Notes: a model not told the origin generated them from the letters alone. Positions 16,303-25,215 are shown, counted from the stretch's first letter. The stretch: DNA of 64,000 bases from Microtetraspora glauca (GCA_000721275.1 JOFO01000001.1:248001-312000); one strand, 5' to 3'. Numbers and translations are program-made.

Positions 16303-17363
16303 GCCGCGACCTCCACGCTCGCGTGGTCCCCGACCACGAGCCGGTTGCACTGAGCGAGCACCGTGGAGGAGACCGTGGCGTCCCTGCCGATGACGGAGCC
16401 GCTGACCCCGCCGACCCGCCGTACGCTCGCGCCGTCGAGCAGGATCGAGTAGTCCACTCCCGCGTCGCTGAGCCGGCAGCAGCGGCCGATCGATGTGTGC
16501 GGGCCGATACGGCTGTCCACCACCAGCGAGCCGGCTCCGATGACGGCCGGGCCGACGATGCGGGAGCGCACCACCTGCGCGCCCTCCTCCACGACCACGG
16601 CGCCGCTCAGCTCGCTGGCCTCGTCCACGTCGCCGCGTACGGAGGGCACCAGGGTGTCGAGGAGTTCGCGGTTGCAGTCCAGGACATCCTCGACCTTGCC
16701 GGTGTCCTTCCAGAACCCGGAGTGGATCCGGGCCCGTACGTCCTCGCCCCGGGACACCAGGAGCTGGATGGCGTCGGTGATCTCCAGTTCGCCGCGGGCA
16801 CTGGGCACGATGTCGGCGACGGCCGTGTGGATGGCCGCGGTGAAGAAGTACACACCGATCACGGCGAGGTCGCTGCGGGGCTGATCGGGCTTCTCGACCA
16901 GCCGGACCACCCTGCCGTCCTCGTCCACCTCGGCGACGCCGAACGCCCGCGGATCGGTCACCTTGTGGACGACGAGCTGGGCCGCCGGGCGATGGGCGCG
17001 GAAGTCGTCCGCGATCTCGCGCAGGCTGTCGGTGAGCAGGTTGTCGCCCAGGTACATGACGAAGTCGTCGTCCCCGAGGAAGTCCCGGGCGATGGCCGTG
17101 CAGTGGGCGAGGCCCCGCGGGGCGTCCTGCGGGATGTACGTGATCTCCACGCCCAGTGCGGAGCCGTCTCCGAGCGCGGCGGCGATCTCCGGGCCGCGGT
17201 CGCCGACGATCAGCCCCGCCTCACGGACACCGAGGTCGCGCAGGCTCTCCATCACGTGGACGAGCACGGGCTTGTTGGCGATGGGGATCAGCTGCTTCGG
17301 CATGGAGTGGCTGAACGGCCTCAGACGGCTGCCCGTCCCCCCGGCCAGCACGAGTGCTTTCAT
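16299..17363 (-). CDS. Glucose-1-phosphate thymidylyltransferase, long form
   Basis: 354 residues: an N-terminal nucleotidyltransferase domain (MKALVLAGGTGSRLRPFSHS, PKQLIPIANKPVL, FVMYLGDNLL, VEKPDQP) and a C-terminal left-handed beta-helix of hexapeptide-like repeats (about 245-345). This is the StrD-like long class common in actinobacterial sugar clusters. It makes dTDP-glucose from glucose-1-phosphate and dTTP. The ATG is 6 bases after GAGAGG. It is followed by the 4,6-dehydratase with a 4-base overlap and preceded by a 78-bp gap after the aminotransferase. Confidence 0.95.
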   Translation of the reverse strand: MKALVLAGGTGSRLRPFSHSMPKQLIPIANKPVLVHVMESLRDLGVREAGLIVGDRGPEIAAALGDGSALGVEITYIPQDAPRGLAHCTAIARDFLGDDDFVMYLGDNLLTDSLREIADDFRAHRPAAQLVVHKVTDPRAFGVAEVDEDGRVVRLVEKPDQPRSDLAVIGVYFFTAAIHTAVADIVPSARGELEITDAIQLLVSRGEDVRARIHSGFWKDTGKVEDVLDCNRELLDTLVPSVRGDVDEASELSGAVVVEEGAQVVRSRIVGPAVIGAGSLVVDSRIGPHTSIGRCCRLSDAGVDYSILLDGASVRRVGGVSGSVIGRDATVSSTVLAQCNRLVVGDHASVEVAA

Positions 17364-17441
17364 CACTGTCCTCTCAGAACTCTGGCGACTCTCGGAACGC
17401 GCGGAAGTCGGGCCGCGCCGACCGCGGGGAGCCTGGGCCTT

Positions 17442-18572
17442 TCAGAACCCCGCCAGGACCTCGCGCAGCGTGCTGATCACCCGGTCCTGAGCGGACGCCG
17501 GCAGCGCGGGGTACATGGGCAGGGAGAAGATCTCCCCCGCCAGCCGCTCCGTGACCGGGAGGGAGCCCTCGGCGTAGCCGAGGTGGCGGAATCCGGTCAT
17601 CGTGTGGATCGGCCAGGGGTAGCTGATGTTGAGCGCGATATCCCGCTCCGCGAGGGCCTTGATGATCTCGTCGCGGCGCGGGTGGCGGACCACGTAGACG
17701 TAGTGGACGTGGTCGTTTCCCTCAGCCGTCCTCGGCAGGACGAGGCCGCCGGGTCCGGCCAGGTCCCCCAGTCCTTCCTCGTAGCGGCGGGCGATCTCCC
17801 GGCGGCCCTCGATGTACGCGTCGAGGCGGACGAGCTTCCGGCGCAGGATCTCGGCCTGGACCTCGTCGAGCCGGCTGTTGTGGCCGGGGGTCTCCACGAC
17901 GTAGTAGACCTGCTCCATGCCGTAGTAGCGCAGCCTGCGCAGCCGCTCCTGGACCTCCGTGTCGTCCGTCACGACGGCCCCGCCGTCGCCGTACGCGCCG
18001 AGGACCTTGGTCGGGTAGAAGGAGAAGGCGGCCGCGTCGCTCATGGTCCCTGCGGTGCAGCCGTGGTGACGGGCGCCGTGGGCCTGTGCGCAGTCCTCCA
18101 GGATCTTCAGCCCGTGCCGGCCGGCGAGCCGTCGCAGGGGCTCCATCTCCACGCACTGGCCGTAGAGGTGGACGGGCAGCAGTGCCTTGGTGCGGGGCGT
18201 GATGGCGGCGGCCACCTGCGTGGTGTCCATGAGGTAGTCCTCTTCCCGGACATCCACGAAGACGGGGGTCGCACCTGCGGAGTGGATGGCCAGCACCGTG
18301 GGGGCCGCCGTGTTGGAGACGGTGATCACCTCGTCCCCCGGTCCCACGCCCAGGGCTTCGAGGCCCAGCTGGACGGCGTTGGTGCCGTTGTCGACGCCTA
18401 CGGCGTGCTCGACGCCCAGGTAGGCGGCGAACTCCTCCTCGAAGCCGCGGACGCTCTCGCCCAAGACGAGCCGGCCGGAGGCGAACACCGTCTCCACCGC
18501 GTCCAGGATGTCCTTGCGTTCGGCCGCGTACTCCGGCAGGTAGTCCCAGACGTTGAGGGTCACGGCGGTCAC
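17442..18572 (-). CDS. PLP-dependent NDP-ketohexose aminotransferase (DegT/DnrJ/EryC1)
   Basis: 376 residues. [15 protein letters not shown] holds the PLP lysine (Lys189), so this is a true aminotransferase, unlike the second DegT protein at 34624. [22 protein letters not shown] and [11 protein letters not shown] resemble TylB/DesV/SpnR-type sugar aminotransferases. It would install the amino group, at C-3 or C-4, that the neighbouring N-methyltransferase then methylates. Its GTG overlaps the stop of that gene (GTGA). C-3 versus C-4 specificity cannot be settled by eye: a 2,3-dehydratase plus 3-dehydrase in the window would permit a C-4 aminated forosamine-type route, while a 3,4-diketo intermediate would allow C-3 amination. 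Confidence 0.93.
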   Translation of the reverse strand: MTAVTLNVWDYLPEYAAERKDILDAVETVFASGRLVLGESVRGFEEEFAAYLGVEHAVGVDNGTNAVQLGLEALGVGPGDEVITVSNTAAPTVLAIHSAGATPVFVDVREEDYLMDTTQVAAAITPRTKALLPVHLYGQCVEMEPLRRLAGRHGLKILEDCAQAHGARHHGCTAGTMSDAAAFSFYPTKVLGAYGDGGAVVTDDTEVQERLRRLRYYGMEQVYYVVETPGHNSRLDEVQAEILRRKLVRLDAYIEGRREIARRYEEGLGDLAGPGGLVLPRTAEGNDHVHYVYVVRHPRRDEIIKALAERDIALNISYPWPIHTMTGFRHLGYAEGSLPVTERLAGEIFSLPMYPALPASAQDRVISTLREVLAGF

Positions 18573-19315
18573 CGGTTCCCGGCGCGGACGCCGACGAGCA
18601 GACCGGCACCGGCCTGGTCCCAGTCGACGAACTCCATGGTGAGGCCCGCTCCGCGGAACGCGGCCTCGTACTCCTCGCGGGTGAAGAGCGTCATGACGTG
18701 AACGTCAGTGAAGTCGCGGATGCCGGTGCGGGCGTCGGCCACGACGTAGTGGACCGTCATCCGGCTGGCGCTGCGCTCGGCGTGGTGGACCGTGTGCGAG
18801 ACGCGGGAGATGGTCCGCCCGTCCACGGTGACCACGTCGCCGCCGACATGACCTGGGGTGAACGTGTCGGGCGACCACCAGGGTTCGATCACGACGACGC
18901 CGCCGGGGGCGAGGTGCCGGGCGAAGCTGTGCAGCGCCGCGTCGAGTTCGGCCGTGGTCTTGAGGTAGCCGATCGACCCGAACATGCAGGTGACGGCGGA
19001 GAAGGTGCGGTGGAGGTCGAAGTCGCGCATGTCACCCTGCTGGACCGGGATGTCCGGGACGTGCTCGCGGGCGACGGCGAGCATCTCCTCCGTCAGGTCG
19101 ACTCCCTCGACATGGTCGAACCACTTGGCGAAGTACTTCAGGTGCGAGCCGGTGCCGCAGGCGACGTCCAGCAGCGACCGGGCCGCCGGATCACGGGCGA
19201 GGATCTGTCGGACGGCGAAGGCGGATTCGCCCTCGTAGTCCTTTCCGCGCCCTCGATAGATCGCCTCGTAGATGTCCGCCCGTTCATAGATCCCCATGAC
19301 GTCGGCCTTGTTCAT
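18569..19315 (-). CDS. dTDP-aminosugar N-methyltransferase (SAM-dependent)
   Basis: 248 residues, similar in pattern to DesVI/TylM1/Spn[25 protein letters not shown] motif [33 protein letters not shown] and CMFGSIGYL. Such enzymes methylate the amino group of dTDP-aminodeoxysugars, commonly twice. The ATG at 19315 follows AGGAG by 7 bases. It is the first gene of a six-gene operon with the aminotransferase, nucleotidylyltransferase, 4,6-dehydratase, citramalate synthase and KAS III, read from the promoter at 19412. Confidence 0.94.
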   Translation of the reverse strand: MNKADVMGIYERADIYEAIYRGRGKDYEGESAFAVRQILARDPAARSLLDVACGTGSHLKYFAKWFDHVEGVDLTEEMLAVAREHVPDIPVQQGDMRDFDLHRTFSAVTCMFGSIGYLKTTAELDAALHSFARHLAPGGVVVIEPWWSPDTFTPGHVGGDVVTVDGRTISRVSHTVHHAERSASRMTVHYVVADARTGIRDFTDVHVMTLFTREEYEAAFRGAGLTMEFVDWDQAGAGLLVGVRAGNR

Positions 19316-19411
19316 CTCTGGCTCCTCGATGTGCTGACAACTGGCCCTTGCGGAGTGATTCTTCGGAGATTGATGTGCGGGAATTCCCCCGACCGAACCG
19401 GCGGCGAGCAC

Positions 19412-19456
19412 ACCGTCCCAACCGAACCTTGCGGACCTCTCGGATTTCCCTGGAGG
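19412..19456 (-). promoter_or_regulatory. SARP-type promoter of the aminosugar/starter operon
   Basis: Minus-strand heptads CCTCCAG, ATCCGAG and CCGCAAG in 11-bp steps, a 10-bp gap, then GACGGT at 412-417 of the 19-kb block. The predicted transcript leaves a leader of about 90 bases before the N-methyltransferase ATG. Confidence 0.6.
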
Positions 19457-19466
19457 CGGCGCCGGG

Positions 19467-20639
19467 TCAGGCGACCCGCGCGGCTCCTGAGGCCAGCAGC
19501 CGCTCGATGTCCCGCTCCGGCAGACCGCACTCGGCGAGCACGGTCCGGGTGTGCTCGCCGGGCCGGGGCGCCGCCGCCCCGGGCGATCCGGGGGTACGGG
19601 CGAAGCGCGGCGCGGTGGCCGGCTGCGGGCCGGCCGGGGTGGCGACGAAGGCATTCCGGGCACGCTGGTGCGGGTGCTCACGCGCCTCCGCGAGCGTGAG
19701 GACGGGGGTGACGCAAGCCTCCGTACCGGCGAAGACGGACTCCCAGTGGGCCCGGGGCGCAGAGGCGAACCGCTTCGCGAACAGCCGGCGCAGCAGCGGC
19801 CAGTTGCCGGGATCGGTCCGGTCGGGAGGGGTGCGCCCGAACGGACCGGGGCCGAGGCCCAGGCCGTCCAGCAGGGCTCGGTAGAAGGGCTCCTCGAGCG
19901 CGCCGACGGCGATGTGGAGGCCGTCGGCGCAGGCGTACACGCCGTAGTACGGGGCACCGCCGTCCAGCAGGTTGACGCCGCGACCGGGGCCCCACGCGCC
20001 GGTCTCGGTCATCGAGCTCAGCATCCCGAGCAGCATCGTGGTGCCGTCGACGATCGCGGCGTCGACCTCCTGTCCCAGACCCGAGCCGTGCCGCTCGACG
20101 ATCGCGGCCAGGATGCCGGCGAAGAGGAGCATGCCGCCGCCCGCGAAGTCCCCGAGGAGGTTGAGCGGCGGCACCGGTGGACCGCCGGCCGGACCGATCG
20201 CGTCCAGCGCGCCGGTCAGGGCGATGTAGTTGATGTCGTGCCCCGGCTGGGCGGCGAGCGGGCCGTGCTGGCCCCAGCCCGTCATCCGCGCGTACACCAG
20301 ACCGGGGTTGCGGGCCCGGCAGACCTCGGGGCCGACTCCGATCCGCTCGGCGACCCCGGGGCGGAAGCCCTCCACGAGGACGTCGCCGCGGTCCACGATA
20401 CGCAGGAGCGCCTCGCTGCCGTCCGCCGACTTGAGATCGAGGATCACGGATCTGCGGCCGCGGTCGAGCGCCTGGTGCCAGCCGGCGTAGGGGCGTTCGC
20501 CGACGCGGTCCACACGAATCACGTCGGCGCCGAGATCGGCGAGCATCATGCAGGCGAAAGGGGCGGGTCCGATGCCGGCCAATTCCACCACCCGAAGACC
20601 GCTCAGGGGTCCCGTTCCGGCCGTGGTCGCATTCGTCAT
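19467..20639 (-). CDS. CaiB/BaiF family protein, alpha-methylacyl-CoA racemase-like
   Basis: 390 residues of the family III CoA-transferase/racemase fold: LSGLRVVELAGIGPAPFACMMLADLGADVIRVDR at the start, LDLKSADGSEAL, FRPGVAERIGVGP, then ARMTGWGQHGPLA and GHDINYIALTGAL. The pattern is that of alpha-methylacyl-CoA racemases, which invert the C-2 centre of 2-methyl-branched acyl-CoAs. In a polyketide cluster this argues for a 2-methyl-branched starter or side-chain acyl-CoA. The ATG at 20639 begins almost exactly where the predicted promoter would start RNA, so the message may be leaderless. A CoA-transferase role is the main alternative. Confidence 0.85.
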   Translation of the reverse strand: MTNATTAGTGPLSGLRVVELAGIGPAPFACMMLADLGADVIRVDRVGERPYAGWHQALDRGRRSVILDLKSADGSEALLRIVDRGDVLVEGFRPGVAERIGVGPEVCRARNPGLVYARMTGWGQHGPLAAQPGHDINYIALTGALDAIGPAGGPPVPPLNLLGDFAGGGMLLFAGILAAIVERHGSGLGQEVDAAIVDGTTMLLGMLSSMTETGAWGPGRGVNLLDGGAPYYGVYACADGLHIAVGALEEPFYRALLDGLGLGPGPFGRTPPDRTDPGNWPLLRRLFAKRFASAPRAHWESVFAGTEACVTPVLTLAEAREHPHQRARNAFVATPAGPQPATAPRFARTPGSPGAAAPRPGEHTRTVLAECGLPERDIERLLASGAARVA

Positions 20640-20646
20640 GCGGCGG

Positions 20647-20691
20647 AGGTTAGGAGCGGTGGGTAAAAGTCCGCTCGAGCTGCCGTCGAGC
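20647..20691 (-). promoter_or_regulatory. SARP-type promoter of the racemase-like gene
   Basis: Minus-strand heptads GCTCGAC and GCTCGAG, a weak third CTTTTAC, all in 11-bp steps, 10-bp gap, then TAACCT at 20647-20652. The predicted start falls at about 20640, next to the ATG. The CTCGAG-containing box is shared with the plus-strand promoter. Confidence 0.55.
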
Positions 20692-20706
20692 GGGCTGTGG
20701 GAGTTT
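20673..20706 (+). promoter_or_regulatory. SARP-type promoter of the SDR gene at 20755
   Basis: Plus-strand heptads GCTCGAG (673-679) and CGTCGAG (684-690), 10-bp gap, GAGTTT at 701-706 of this block. The palindromic core CTCGAG lets the same boxes serve both directions. Confidence 0.6.
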
Positions 20707-20754
20707 TTCCGGGAAAGTGCATTCCGCAGGAGCAGCAGACAAGGGGAATTTGCC

Positions 20755-21519
20755 ATGTCCAAGCAGCCTTTCGCCGGCCGGACCGTCGTCGTCACCGGAG
20801 GGGGTACGGGAATCGGGCGGGGCACCGCGTTGGAGTTCGCCCGGCTCGGAGCCGAATCGGTGATCGTCACGGGCCGCCGCAAGGACCGGCTCGCCGAGGT
20901 CGAGGCGCTCAGTCCCGCCGTCGTGGCGGTGGCCGCCGATGTGACCACCGCGTCGGGCGCGGAGGCGGTCGCCGACGCCGTACGGGCACGCGGGGGCGCG
21001 GTGCACGTCCTGGTGCACAACGCGGGGGTGTTCCGGTTCTCCCCGCTCGACGCGCTCGACGCGGACGTGGCGCGGGAGGTGTGGGACACGAACGTGCTCG
21101 GTCCACTGTTGCTGACGCGGCAGCTGCTGCCGCTGTTCGCCGGCCCGGACACCGGCATCGTGCTGGTCTCCAGCCGGGGTGGCCACAACCCGGGCGCGGG
21201 CAGCTCCGTGTACGCGGCGAGCAAGGCGGCCGTGCACAGTTTCACCCGGAGCTGGGCGGCGGAGCTCGCTTCTCGCGGCATCCGGGTCAACGCCGTGGCG
21301 CCCGGATTCGTACGGACCGAGGCCTACGCAGCCAACGGCCTTGGACCGGAGGAGGTGGAGGGGCTCTTCGCGGGGGTGGCGCAGTCGATTCCCCTGGGCC
21401 GGGTGGGCAAGGTCGAGGACATCGTCCCCTGGATCACGCATCTCGCCGACCCGTCGAGCTCGCTGGTGACGGGCCAGATCATCACCCTCGACGGCGGCCT
21501 CGACGTCAGCGGCTCGTAG
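20755..21519 (+). CDS. Short-chain dehydrogenase/reductase (ketoreductase)
   Basis: 254 residues of a classical SDR: cofactor motif VTGGGTGIGRG, VHNAGV, catalytic serine in IVLVSSRGG and SVYAASKAAVHSF, with RGIRVNAVAPGFVRTE and an IITLDGGLDVSG terminus. The ATG follows AAGGGG by 8 bases. Its promoter is in the SARP set, so it belongs to the pathway. It is not the ActIII-type C-9 ketoreductase, which is at 51858. It may reduce a side-chain, starter or later-stage ketone; the substrate is unknown. Confidence 0.88.
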   Translation: MSKQPFAGRTVVVTGGGTGIGRGTALEFARLGAESVIVTGRRKDRLAEVEALSPAVVAVAADVTTASGAEAVADAVRARGGAVHVLVHNAGVFRFSPLDALDADVAREVWDTNVLGPLLLTRQLLPLFAGPDTGIVLVSSRGGHNPGAGSSVYAASKAAVHSFTRSWAAELASRGIRVNAVAPGFVRTEAYAANGLGPEEVEGLFAGVAQSIPLGRVGKVEDIVPWITHLADPSSSLVTGQIITLDGGLDVSGS

Positions 21520-21540
21520 GCCCCGGCCGCGAATCGTCAC

Positions 21541-21584
21541 GACGCCGGCCTCCGGAACCGTGTGCGGTTCCGGAGGCCGGCGTC
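21541..21584. terminator. Bidirectional hairpin terminator
   Basis: A perfect 19-bp inverted repeat (arms 21541-21559 and 21566-21584, 6-base loop) lies between the convergent SDR and glycosyltransferase stop codons, 21 bases after the first and 20 before the second. Confidence 0.85.
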
Positions 21585-21603
21585 CCTGTCCGTAGCCCTT
21601 CGG

Positions 21604-22752
21604 TCAGTGGCGGGCCTCGACGAGCTCTTCCAGCATCCGCACGATCTCGGCGGCGGGCGCCTGCACCTCGTTCTCCCGGGCGAGATCCCGTGCCCGGTCC
21701 GCGTACGAGGAGTCGGCGAGCAGCTTCCCGCATGCCTCGGCCACCGCCTCGGCGGACGCGTCGCCAGGCAGGGAGATTCCCGCGCCGTACTCCTGAACGC
21801 GACCCATCGGGCCGGCCGAGGCGGGCATGTCGACGAGGACCAGCTGCGGGACACCCGCGTTGACGGCCGCCATCGCGGTGACCCCGCCACCGTGGTGCAC
21901 GAGCAGGTCGCAGGTCGGGGCCACGACGTCCAGCGGCACGAATCCGGCGTTCAGCTGCGGGAACTCCGCCTTCAGCTCCTCCGCCACCTGCTCCTTGGTC
22001 GCGACGACCACCTCGACGTCGTCGAAGACCGGATTCGTCAGGAGCGGCCGGAAGAAGGCGATCCCGAGCCCGGGAACCATGGTGGAGCGGGATCCGGAGG
22101 TGATACAGACCCTCCGCTTCCCGGTCGGCCTGGTGTACATCCACGGCTCCAGCGGAACCTGGCTGTTGCCGGGGGCCCAGCGCATGTGGACCGCGGGCTC
22201 GGCGTCCTGCGGCCGGATGCTCGGCGGGGTCTGGTGGACGTACAGGTCCTCCTTCGGGAGGGTGTCGAGGCCCAGGGCGTCCAGCTCGGGGCGGAGTTCC
22301 TCCGAGGCGTGCACCAGGTCCTCCGGGACCCGCTCCAGCTGGTCCCATGCCTGGCAGACGTACGGCAGGCCGAACTCGTGGGCCACCAGCGCCGCCGCGT
22401 AGTTGCGGGTACCACCGACGACGATGTCCGGGCGCCAGGCCCCGGCGAGCTCGCGCAGCGCCGCCAGGCTGGAGGCGGTCAGCCGGCCGAAACCCCGGCT
22501 GGCGAAGGCCAGCGCGTCGGCCGGATTCCGGGGCGGAGCGTTCCGGTTGCCCTGGCGGTCCGTGAACATGGCGTCGAAGACCCCGAGGGAGGTGACGGCC
22601 ACGGTTGGCAGTCCCCGCTCTGTCAGTTCCCCGACGTTCTCCTCGGGTGCCGCGACAATGACCTCATGGCCCTGGGTGCGCGCGGCCGACGCGAGCGGCG
22701 CTATGGCGCAGGCGGGGCCCGACCCGCCGCCGGTGATGAACAGCGTACGCAC
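21604..22752 (-). CDS. Glycosyltransferase (GT1 family, antibiotic type)
   Basis: 382 residues of the GT-B fold. The N-terminal domain starts LFITGGGSGPACAIAPLASAARTQGHEV. The C-terminal domain has VCITSGSRSTMVPG and the sugar-nucleotide region DLLVHHGGGVTAMAAVNAGVPQLV. It would attach a deoxysugar from the dTDP-sugars made in this cluster. It is distinct from the other two glycosyltransferases, which resemble each other. The GTG follows GAGGAG by 5 bases. It is 35 bases downstream of the ABC permease and probably on the same transcript. Acceptor site, and O- versus C-glycosylation, cannot be told. Confidence 0.92.
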   Translation of the reverse strand: MRTLFITGGGSGPACAIAPLASAARTQGHEVIVAAPEENVGELTERGLPTVAVTSLGVFDAMFTDRQGNRNAPPRNPADALAFASRGFGRLTASSLAALRELAGAWRPDIVVGGTRNYAAALVAHEFGLPYVCQAWDQLERVPEDLVHASEELRPELDALGLDTLPKEDLYVHQTPPSIRPQDAEPAVHMRWAPGNSQVPLEPWMYTRPTGKRRVCITSGSRSTMVPGLGIAFFRPLLTNPVFDDVEVVVATKEQVAEELKAEFPQLNAGFVPLDVVAPTCDLLVHHGGGVTAMAAVNAGVPQLVLVDMPASAGPMGRVQEYGAGISLPGDASAEAVAEACGKLLADSSYADRARDLARENEVQAPAAEIVRMLEELVEARH

Positions 22753-22787
22753 GACTTCTCCTCACTGGACGGCCCCGGTCGAGGGCC

Positions 22788-23591
22788 TCACTGACTGACG
22801 GACTTGTTGAACCTGCTGACGGCGAGCGGGATGAAGACGACGAGGATGAGGGTGACCCAGCCGAGGGACGCGAGGACCGGATGCTCCATGGGCCACGCGC
22901 CCGAGGCCGTCGCGCCGGGAGGGTTGTTGCCGAACAGCTCACGTGTCGCCCCGACGACGGCCGACACCGGGCTCCACTCCGCGATGACCCGCAGCACGGA
23001 CGGCAGGCCGTCGCTGGGCACGAAGGCGTTGGAGATGAACATCATCGGCATCGTGAGCATCATCAGCCCGTTGGCCAGCGCCTCCGGGGACTTGGCCCCG
23101 ACTCCCAGCCAGGCGGTGATCCACGCGCAGGCGTAGGCGAAGAGGAGCAGCATCCCGAAGCCGGCGGCCGCCTCCAGGAAGGAGGACCGGACGCGCCAGC
23201 CGATGAGCAGCCCGGTGACGGCCATGATGGCGATGACCAGGATGTTGTTCAGCATGTCGCTGGTCGTGCGGCCGACGAGTACTGAGGCCGGGGAGATCGG
23301 CAGCGAGCGGAACCGGTCGATGAGGCCCTTCTTCATGTCGTCGGCGATCGCCGCGCCCGTGTTCAACGAGGTATTGAGCATGGTCTGCACGAGGATTCCG
23401 GCGATCAGGTATTCGCGGTAGTTCGAGCCGGGGACGTCGATGGCGCTGCCGAAGACGAAGGCGAAGAGCAGGGCGAAGGACACCGGCGCCATGATCGTCC
23501 AGACGATGACGTCTGGGGTACGCCGGTTCTTGATGACATTGCGCCTGGTGAGCGTCGCTCCGTCGCTGAGGAATTCCGAGAAGGTGCTCAT
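22788..23591 (-). CDS. ABC-2 type transporter permease (DrrB-like)
   Basis: 267 residues with six hydrophobic segments and the ABC-2 pattern NVIKNRRTPDVIVWTIMAPV near the start, LIDRFRSLPISPASVLVGR and a membrane-embedded SPEALANGLMMLTMPMMF. With the ATPase next to it, it resembles DrrAB-type exporters that pump out anthracycline-class drugs. It acts in the cell membrane. Its ATG overlaps the ATPase stop (ATGA), indicating coupled synthesis. Confidence 0.93.
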   Translation of the reverse strand: MSTFSEFLSDGATLTRRNVIKNRRTPDVIVWTIMAPVSFALLFAFVFGSAIDVPGSNYREYLIAGILVQTMLNTSLNTGAAIADDMKKGLIDRFRSLPISPASVLVGRTTSDMLNNILVIAIMAVTGLLIGWRVRSSFLEAAAGFGMLLLFAYACAWITAWLGVGAKSPEALANGLMMLTMPMMFISNAFVPSDGLPSVLRVIAEWSPVSAVVGATRELFGNNPPGATASGAWPMEHPVLASLGWVTLILVVFIPLAVSRFNKSVSQ

Positions 23592-24613
23592 CGCACGGGC
23601 TCCTTGACGTCGGCCGAGCCACTGGCCACGGCTGCTTCCACGGCCGGCTCCTGTTCCGGCTTGCCCTCGGGATCCGACGTGGTGGCACCGGTCAGGGCGA
23701 AGAACACCTCGTCGAGGCTGGAACGGCGGACGTTCACGCCCGACAGTCCGATCGCCGCGTCGTCGAGCAGCCGTACCGCTGCGAGCAGGGCCTCCGTGCC
23801 GACGTTGACAGGAACGTCCACGCGAAGGGCGTGGACGTCGACCGTGATCTCGCCGCTGGCCAGCGGGGCCAGTGCGGTACGGGCGGCGGTCAGATCCGTC
23901 CGGTCGTGCAGTGTGAGTTCGAGGCGGTCTTCCCCGACCCGCTGCTTGAGCTGGTCGGGGGTGCCTTCGGCGATGACCTTGCCGTGGTCGATGACCGCGA
24001 TCCGGTCCGCGAGGTGGTCGGCCTCCTCCAGGTACTGCGTGGTGAGCAGCAGCGTGCTGCCGGCGGCGACCAGCTCGGAGATGACCTCCCACATCGCGCT
24101 GCGGGCGCGCGGGTCGAGGCCCGTGGTGGGCTCGTCGAGGAAGAGTACGTCGGGCCGGGCGACGAGCGCGCACGCGAGGTCCACCCGCCGCCGCATGCCG
24201 CCGGAGTATCCCTTCACGACGCGGTCGGCGGGTTCGACGAGGTCGAACCGCTCCAGCAGTTCGGCCGCGCGCTCGCGGCTGCGCGGTCGGCCCAGGTGGT
24301 AGAGGTTCCCGATCATCTCCAGGTTCTCCCGGGCGGTGAGGGCCTCGTCGACCGCCGCGTACTGCCCGGAGAGGCCGATGCTGCGGCGCAGCCGGACGGG
24401 GTCCGCCACGGCGTCGACGCCGGCCACGACAGCACGGCCGGAGTCCGGCTTCAGCAGCGTCGCCAGGACACGTACCGTCGTCGTCTTCCCTGCCCCGTTG
24501 GGGCCGAGGAGGCCCATCACCGTGCCTTCCTCGACCGTGAGATCGAGGCCGTCGAGCGCGACGACGTCCCCGAACCGTTTGGTCAGGCCCTCGGCGATGA
24601 TCGCATCCGCCAT
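23588..24613 (-). CDS. ABC transporter ATP-binding protein (DrrA-like)
   Basis: 341 residues: Walker A GPNGAGKTTTVR, Q-loop IGLSGQYAAVDEALT, signature YSGGMRRRVDLA, Walker B VLFLDEPTTGLDPRAR and an H-loop region around LLLTTQYLEEADHLAD. A C-terminal extension of about 100 residues (DUF4162 type) is usual for DrrA. It powers drug export with the following permease and is a likely self-resistance function. The ATG has GGAGGGC about 5 bases upstream. First gene of a three-gene transcript from the promoter at 24647. Confidence 0.95.
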   Translation of the reverse strand: MADAIIAEGLTKRFGDVVALDGLDLTVEEGTVMGLLGPNGAGKTTTVRVLATLLKPDSGRAVVAGVDAVADPVRLRRSIGLSGQYAAVDEALTARENLEMIGNLYHLGRPRSRERAAELLERFDLVEPADRVVKGYSGGMRRRVDLACALVARPDVLFLDEPTTGLDPRARSAMWEVISELVAAGSTLLLTTQYLEEADHLADRIAVIDHGKVIAEGTPDQLKQRVGEDRLELTLHDRTDLTAARTALAPLASGEITVDVHALRVDVPVNVGTEALLAAVRLLDDAAIGLSGVNVRRSSLDEVFFALTGATTSDPEGKPEQEPAVEAAVASGSADVKEPVR

Positions 24614-24646
24614 GAGTCTTGCCCTCCATCGTTCGTTGTCGGCCGG

Positions 24647-24691
24647 AGGTTACGGGGGGTCACTGGAGGTGCGGTGGAGCCTCGCTAGAGG
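24647..24691 (-). promoter_or_regulatory. SARP-type promoter of the exporter operon
   Basis: Minus-strand heptads CCTCTAG, GCTCCAC and CCTCCAG in exact 11-bp steps, 10-bp gap, TAACCT at 24647-24652. The same -10 hexamer occurs at 20647. The outer heptad overlaps the end of the neighbouring small gene. Confidence 0.65.
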
Positions 24692-25080
24692 ATCAAGGGC
24701 GGCCGTTCGATCATCTGGACGCGCTTTCCCTCGGCGTTCATCTCGACGCTCAGGACGAGTGCGTCGTCGGCGTCGTAGATGCGGGACACGCCGAAGCTCG
24801 TGAAGGAGTCGCCGTGCTGGACGGCCTGGTGGTCGATGTCCACCCAGCCGACGTAGATCCCCGTCGCGACGTCCACGATCCGCTCTGCGATGCGGTACGA
24901 GAAGGTGTTCTCGCCCGTGGCGGTCCATGTCCCGGCGCCCGAGCCTCCGTTGGCCGGCCCGGTGAGGATGAAGGCCCGGCCGGTCCGGCTGAAGTGCAGG
25001 GTGCTCGCCTTGGCCTCGCCCTCCACCGAGAACTCTTCTCGCCATGTGCCGACCGGAGTGCCGGCGTCTTTCGGGTTCAC
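24685..25080 (-). CDS. Small lipocalin-like beta-barrel protein, function unknown
   Basis: 131 residues, predicted mostly beta strand (TWREEFSVEGEAKASTLHF, GAGTWTATGENTFSYRIAERI, GDSFTSFGVSRIYDADDA). It shares a recognisable pattern with the secreted protein at 41218: a G-x-W segment, then TG-NTF-Y, an acidic E--D-GIY segment, QHGD-F and a YDA-D turn. The fold may be calycin/allene-oxide-cyclase-like; I do not recognise a named family. No signal peptide. The GTG follows GGAGG by 5 bases. Its own SARP-type promoter places it in the pathway. Confidence 0.8.
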   Translation of the reverse strand: MNPKDAGTPVGTWREEFSVEGEAKASTLHFSRTGRAFILTGPANGGSGAGTWTATGENTFSYRIAERIVDVATGIYVGWVDIDHQAVQHGDSFTSFGVSRIYDADDALVLSVEMNAEGKRVQMIERPPLIL

Positions 25081-25110
25081 GTGTGCCTCCCGGCGGTTGA
25101 TGACCCGCGC

Positions 25111-25155
25111 ACCGTAGGCCGACGTCCTCAAGTGCCCGGCGAGAGCCGCTCGAGA
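25111..25155 (-). promoter_or_regulatory. SARP-type promoter of the small lipocalin-like gene
   Basis: Minus-strand heptads TCTCGAG, TCTCGCC and ACTTGAG in 11-bp steps, 10-bp gap, TACGGT at 25111-25116. Predicted start about 24 bases before the GTG codon. Confidence 0.65.
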
Positions 25156-25170
25156 GACCGGGAAAACACT
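25137..25170 (+). promoter_or_regulatory. SARP-type promoter of the oxidoreductase gene at 25216
   Basis: Plus-strand heptads CGGCGAG and GCTCGAG, 11 bp apart, 10-bp gap, AACACT at 25165-25170. The boxes overlap those of the divergent small gene. Confidence 0.55.
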
Positions 25171-25215
25171 GGGCCGTCCCGTGTCGATTCCCCGCCGGGG
25201 GTACGAAGGAGAACC

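Noticed and set aside
13702..16353. Long plus-strand frame of 883 codons opposite citramalate synthase and the 4,6-dehydratase.
   Set aside because: Low-complexity Gly/Val/Arg/Gln composition typical of the antisense frame of high-GC genes; the minus-strand genes have full family motifs.
16299..19315. Vancosamine-type branched aminosugar pathway.
   Set aside because: No sugar C-methyltransferase is present; the methyltransferase at 18569 has the N-methyltransferase pattern. The missing gene could still lie outside the window.
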